A program made the translations under genes and the position numbers. The notes beneath the pieces are model-generated. The model was not told where the DNA came from. It ran no database searches and was given only the letters and a program-made list of their open reading frames with translations. A DNA stretch of 64,000 bases from Streptomyces sp. GQFP (GTDB lineage: Bacteria; Actinomycetota; Actinomycetes; Streptomycetales; Streptomycetaceae). This document shows, piece after piece, positions 63,876 to 64,000 of this stretch. The stretch lies in assembly GCF_021545335.1 (NCBI RefSeq), contig NZ_CP089312.1, forward strand, positions 3,224,001 through 3,288,000, given 5' to 3'. Numbering within the stretch: position 1 is the first letter of the stretch; each line of letters begins with the position of its first letter.

Positions 63876-64000
63876 TCAGCCGTCGTCGTCGTTGGGCATG
63901 GTGGCTTCGCGGGTCACGGGCCAGGCGTCGAAGATCGGGATGATCGCGGGGACGGTCACGGTCACGGTCGCGGTGGTCGTGTCGCCCGCGCCGAGCGGCG
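63876..64000 (-). CDS. TadE-like pilus protein, C-terminal end (runs off the window)
   Basis: The last ~40 codons of a minus-strand gene. The peptide GDTTTATVTVTVPAIIPIFD then AWPVTREATMPNDDDG ends in TGA at 63876-63878. A beta-strand ending in (V/A)TREATMP is typical of TadE-type pseudopilins. It lies 74 bp upstream of tadA, as expected in the operon. The rest is outside the window. Confidence 0.7.
   Translation of the reverse strand, partial: PLGAGDTTTATVTVTVPAIIPIFDAWPVTREATMPNDDDG

Overview
The window is a piece of a Streptomyces chromosome. Coding sequence is very GC-rich with strong third-position G/C bias, genes are dense, and several families are typical of the genus: a WhiB-like regulator, DUF1707/LiaF, SpoIIE-type phosphatase with HATPase, HTH-DUF5753 with DUF397, DUF6879/DUF6082, a Tad/Flp pilus locus and OxyR-AhpD. 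From memory, the gene order from ychF to fumC and the phosphatase follows the conserved core order of S. coelicolor; I could not run an alignment.

Layout. (1) 1-4.8 kb: an edge protein, a repeat lipoprotein, a class II Fic AMP-transferase with an apparently leaderless promoter, and YchF. (2) 4.9-19.3 kb: core metabolism and development: DUF6542 protein, ppgK, ispH, xseAB, DUF4245, glpX, wblI, DUF1707/LiaF protein, class I and class II fumarases side by side, DUF402 protein, SpoIIE phosphatase. Three copies of a ~100-bp Streptomyces intergenic repeat lie here. (3) 19.35-25.2 kb: an accessory segment between two core genes. It opens with a TnpB C-terminal remnant, and is bounded by two long palindromic terminators sharing a core; a decayed copy of the penicillin-binding-protein tail sits beside the first one. 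Inside are an M15-like Tat-exported protein, a small membrane protein, a 781-residue DUF1906 glycoside-hydrolase-like protein, a DUF2690 protein and two paralogous small membrane proteins. (4) 25.2-32.8 kb: bifunctional PBP, SPFH protein with a small ribbon-helix-helix protein, and a PadR-ABC operon behind a near-perfect inverted-repeat operator. (5) 32.8-46.5 kb: a roadblock/PATAN-like signalling group, oxyR next to ahpD with ahpC missing, M56 peptidase, AI-2E exporter, SLT transglycosylase, PIN-PhoH, isoprenyl transferase, a 6C-like small RNA, DUF192, methyltransferase, DinB, GNAT and YqeY proteins. (6) 46.6-55.7 kb: accessory genes: a three-gene DUF6879/DUF6082 operon, a six-gene minus-strand cassette built around two WXG100-like proteins plus exported proteins, and an HTH/DUF397/ATPase group. 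(7) 55.7-64 kb: a Tad pilus locus on the minus strand (TadE end, TadA, TadB, TadC, histidine kinase, LuxR regulator, Flp pilin, TadG-like protein, lipoprotein, OmpA).

The genes form several functional sets. Envelope construction and remodelling are represented by the PBP, SLT, isoprenyl transferase, M15-like and DUF1906 proteins. Pilus assembly has a two-component system inside its own operon. Iron- and redox-linked functions include the fumarase pair with an iron-box-like site, WblI, OxyR/AhpD and IspH. The least explained pieces are the DUF1906 segment and the WXG100 cassette.
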